From NCBI RefSeq assembly GCF_947179165.1, contig NC_077246.1, forward strand, positions 71,148,421 to 71,212,420: a DNA stretch of 64,000 nucleotides. The letters run 5' to 3'. The notes below the pieces were generated by a model, which did not search any database, was not told where the DNA came from, and was given only the letters and a program-made list of their open reading frames with translations. The position numbers and the translations under genes were made by a program. Position 1 is the first letter of the stretch. Each line of letters starts with the position of its first letter. Shown here in pieces: positions 62,301 through 64,000 of this stretch. Source of the stretch: Solanum dulcamara (Eukaryota; Streptophyta; Magnoliopsida; Solanales; Solanaceae).

Positions 62301-64000
62301 AATTTGACCCGGACCCCCGGTACCTTAAAAATCTGTGGGCTAACACACACGAAAAACTAGCAAAAACTCATAATTCCTATTGCGTCGCCAATAAAATGCT
62401 CCTAAACCCTTCTATAGCGTCGCCGGGGCTACTGGAGTCGTTCCCCAGGTCATTACGGACGCTACTATGGAAGAATCCAAGAAAATTCTAACCCGAACCC
62501 CAGGCACCTAAAAAATCTGTGGGCTAACACACACGAAAAACTGGCAAAATCGCCTAACTCCTATTGCTTCGCCAATTAAATGCTCCTTAACCCCTCCAAT
62601 GCACCGCTGGGGCTACTGGAGTTGTTAACCTAGTCATTACGGACTGTACTATGGAATAATGAAAGAAAATTCAACCCGGACCCCCGGCACCTAAAATATC
62701 CGTGGGCTAACACACACGGAAAATTGGCAAAATTACCTAATTCCTATTGCGTCGCTAATAAAATGCTCCTAAACCACTCTAAAGCACCGCCGGGGCTATT
62801 GGAGTCATTCCCCAGGTCTTTACGGACGCTACTATTGAAGAATCAAAGAAAATTCGACCCGGACCCCCGGCACCTAAAAAATCCGTGGGCTAACACACAC
62901 GAAAAACTGGCAAAATTGCCTAATTCCTATTGCGTCGCCAATAAAATGCTCCTAAACCCCTCTGTAGCTCCGCTGGGGCTACTGGTGTCGCTCCCAGGTC
63001 GTTACGTATGCTACTATAGAAGAATCCTAGAAAATTCGACACGGACCCCTTGCACGTAAAAACTCTGTGCGCTAACACACACGAAAAACTGGCAAAATTA
63101 CCTAATTCCTATTGCGTCTCTAATAAAATGCTCCTAAACCCCTCTAAAGTGCCGCTGGGGCTATTTGAGTCGTTCCCCAGGTCGTTACGGATGCTACTAT
63201 GGAAGAATCAAAGAAAATTTGACCCAGACCCCCGGCACCAAAAATATCTGTGGGCTAACACATACGAAAAATTGGCAAAATCGCCTAATTCCTATTGTAT
63301 CGCCAATAAAATACTCCTAAACCCCTCTATAGCGCCGCCGGGGATACTGGTCTCGTTCCCAAGTCATTACGAATGCTACTATAGAAGAATCCAAGAAAAT
63401 TTGACCCGAACCCCCGGCACCTAAAAAATCCATGGGCTAACACAAACAAAAAACTGGCAAAATCGCCTGATTCCTATTGCTTTGCCAATAAAATGCTCCT
63501 TAACCCCTCCAATGCACCGCCGGGGCTACTGGAGTTGTTTACCAGGTCGTTACGGAGGCTACTATGGAAGAATTGAAGAAAATTCGACCCGGACCCTCGG
63601 TGCCTAAAAAATCTGTGGGCTAACACACACGAAAAACTTGCAAAATTGCCTAATTACTATTGCATCGCCAATAAAATGCTCCTTAACCACTCTAAAGCAC
63701 CGCCGGGGCTACTGGAGTCGTTCCCCAGGTCGTTACGGATGCTACTATACCAGAATCCAAGAAACCTTTACCCGGACCCCCAGCACCTTAAAAATCCGTG
63801 GGCTAACATACATGAAAAACTGGCAAAATCGCCTAATTCCTATTGCTTCGCCAATAAAATGCTCCGAAACCCCTGTATAGCACCGCCAGGGTTACAGGAG
63901 TCGTTCCCCAGGTCGTTACGGATGCTACTATAGAAGAATCCTAGCAAATTTGACACGGACCCCAGGCACATAAAAAATCCGTGGGCTAACATACATGAAA

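Larger units (their letters stand above)
32869..64000 (+). repeat. 183-bp satellite array, right block
   Basis: The same satellite, orientation and monomer types continue to the window edge. The first bases after the poly(A) tail (GCACCACCGGGGC) continue the monomer at the exact position where it stopped at 30468, so this is one array split by an insertion. This block contains the longest recent amplification seen here (a 3326-bp unit, 41.5-51.1 kb) and a tetrameric amplification at 54.1-56.3 kb. Away from these, monomers are arranged in the same pentamer and hexamer orders as on the left. Truncated monomers occur at 53334-53401 and near 37799. The array continues past 64000. No gene is supported in this block. 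Confidence 0.97.

Noticed and set aside
1..64000. CRISPR array
   Set aside because: The repeats are contiguous 183-bp units with no unique spacers between conserved short repeats, and there are no cas genes.
1..64000. CENP-B box in the monomer
   Set aside because: The nearest sequences (TTCGACCCGG and TTCGACACGG) lack the required A and downstream CGGG spacing on either strand.
1..64000. 5S rDNA, tRNA or other RNA-gene tandem array
   Set aside because: No internal control regions of RNA polymerase III genes, no tRNA cloverleaf and no recognisable rRNA segment in the monomer consensus.
1..64000. Inverted satellite segments
   Set aside because: The orientation markers GGGCTAACAC and AATAAAATGCTCC read in the + direction throughout, and I found no reverse-complement run.

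Overview
The window is almost entirely one satellite DNA array. A monomer of about 183 bp repeats head-to-tail in a single orientation from base 1 to 30468 and from 32869 to 64000, roughly 335 copies. It is interrupted once by a 2400-bp non-satellite insertion (30469-32868) ending in 16 A residues. I see no convincing protein-coding gene, rRNA, tRNA or CRISPR array. The long periodic open frames on both strands arise because 183 is divisible by 3.

The window suggests a eukaryotic nuclear chromosome, most likely a plant: pericentromeric, centromeric or other constitutive heterochromatin. The grounds are a nucleosome-scale monomer, nested higher-order repeats (HORs), many C-to-T type differences at CpG sites between monomers, and a polyadenylated retro-inserted sequence. 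I cannot name the species, and the centromeric role is inference.

Layout. Monomers fall into at least eight types, which I label A-H by diagnostic bases. They are arranged mainly as two related cassettes, a pentamer A-D-G-C-B (about 913 bp) and a hexamer A-E-H-F-C-B (about 1.09 kb), sharing A and C-B but with different middles. Later local amplifications lie on top: a 12-monomer unit (about 2193 bp, 7.2-11.2 kb), a 6-monomer unit (1099 bp, 26.3-28.5 kb, with a more diverged partial third copy to 29.3 kb), an 18-monomer unit (3326 bp, three copies, 41.5-51.1 kb) and a 4-monomer unit (about 731 bp, three copies, 54.1-56.3 kb). Dispersed duplicated blocks (11.2-14.0 with 19.95-22.6 kb; 1-0.73 with 17.5-18.2 kb) record older exchanges.

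The insertion is the only complex sequence. It has A/C-rich degenerate internal repeats carrying a recurrent splice-acceptor-like motif, a unique 3' region with a small hairpin, and a poly(A) tail. The satellite reads through it exactly in register, and two uninterrupted copies of the same satellite segment elsewhere in the window serve as empty sites. They show no target-site duplication or deletion. The insertion matches no family I recognise and is the best candidate for something undescribed.
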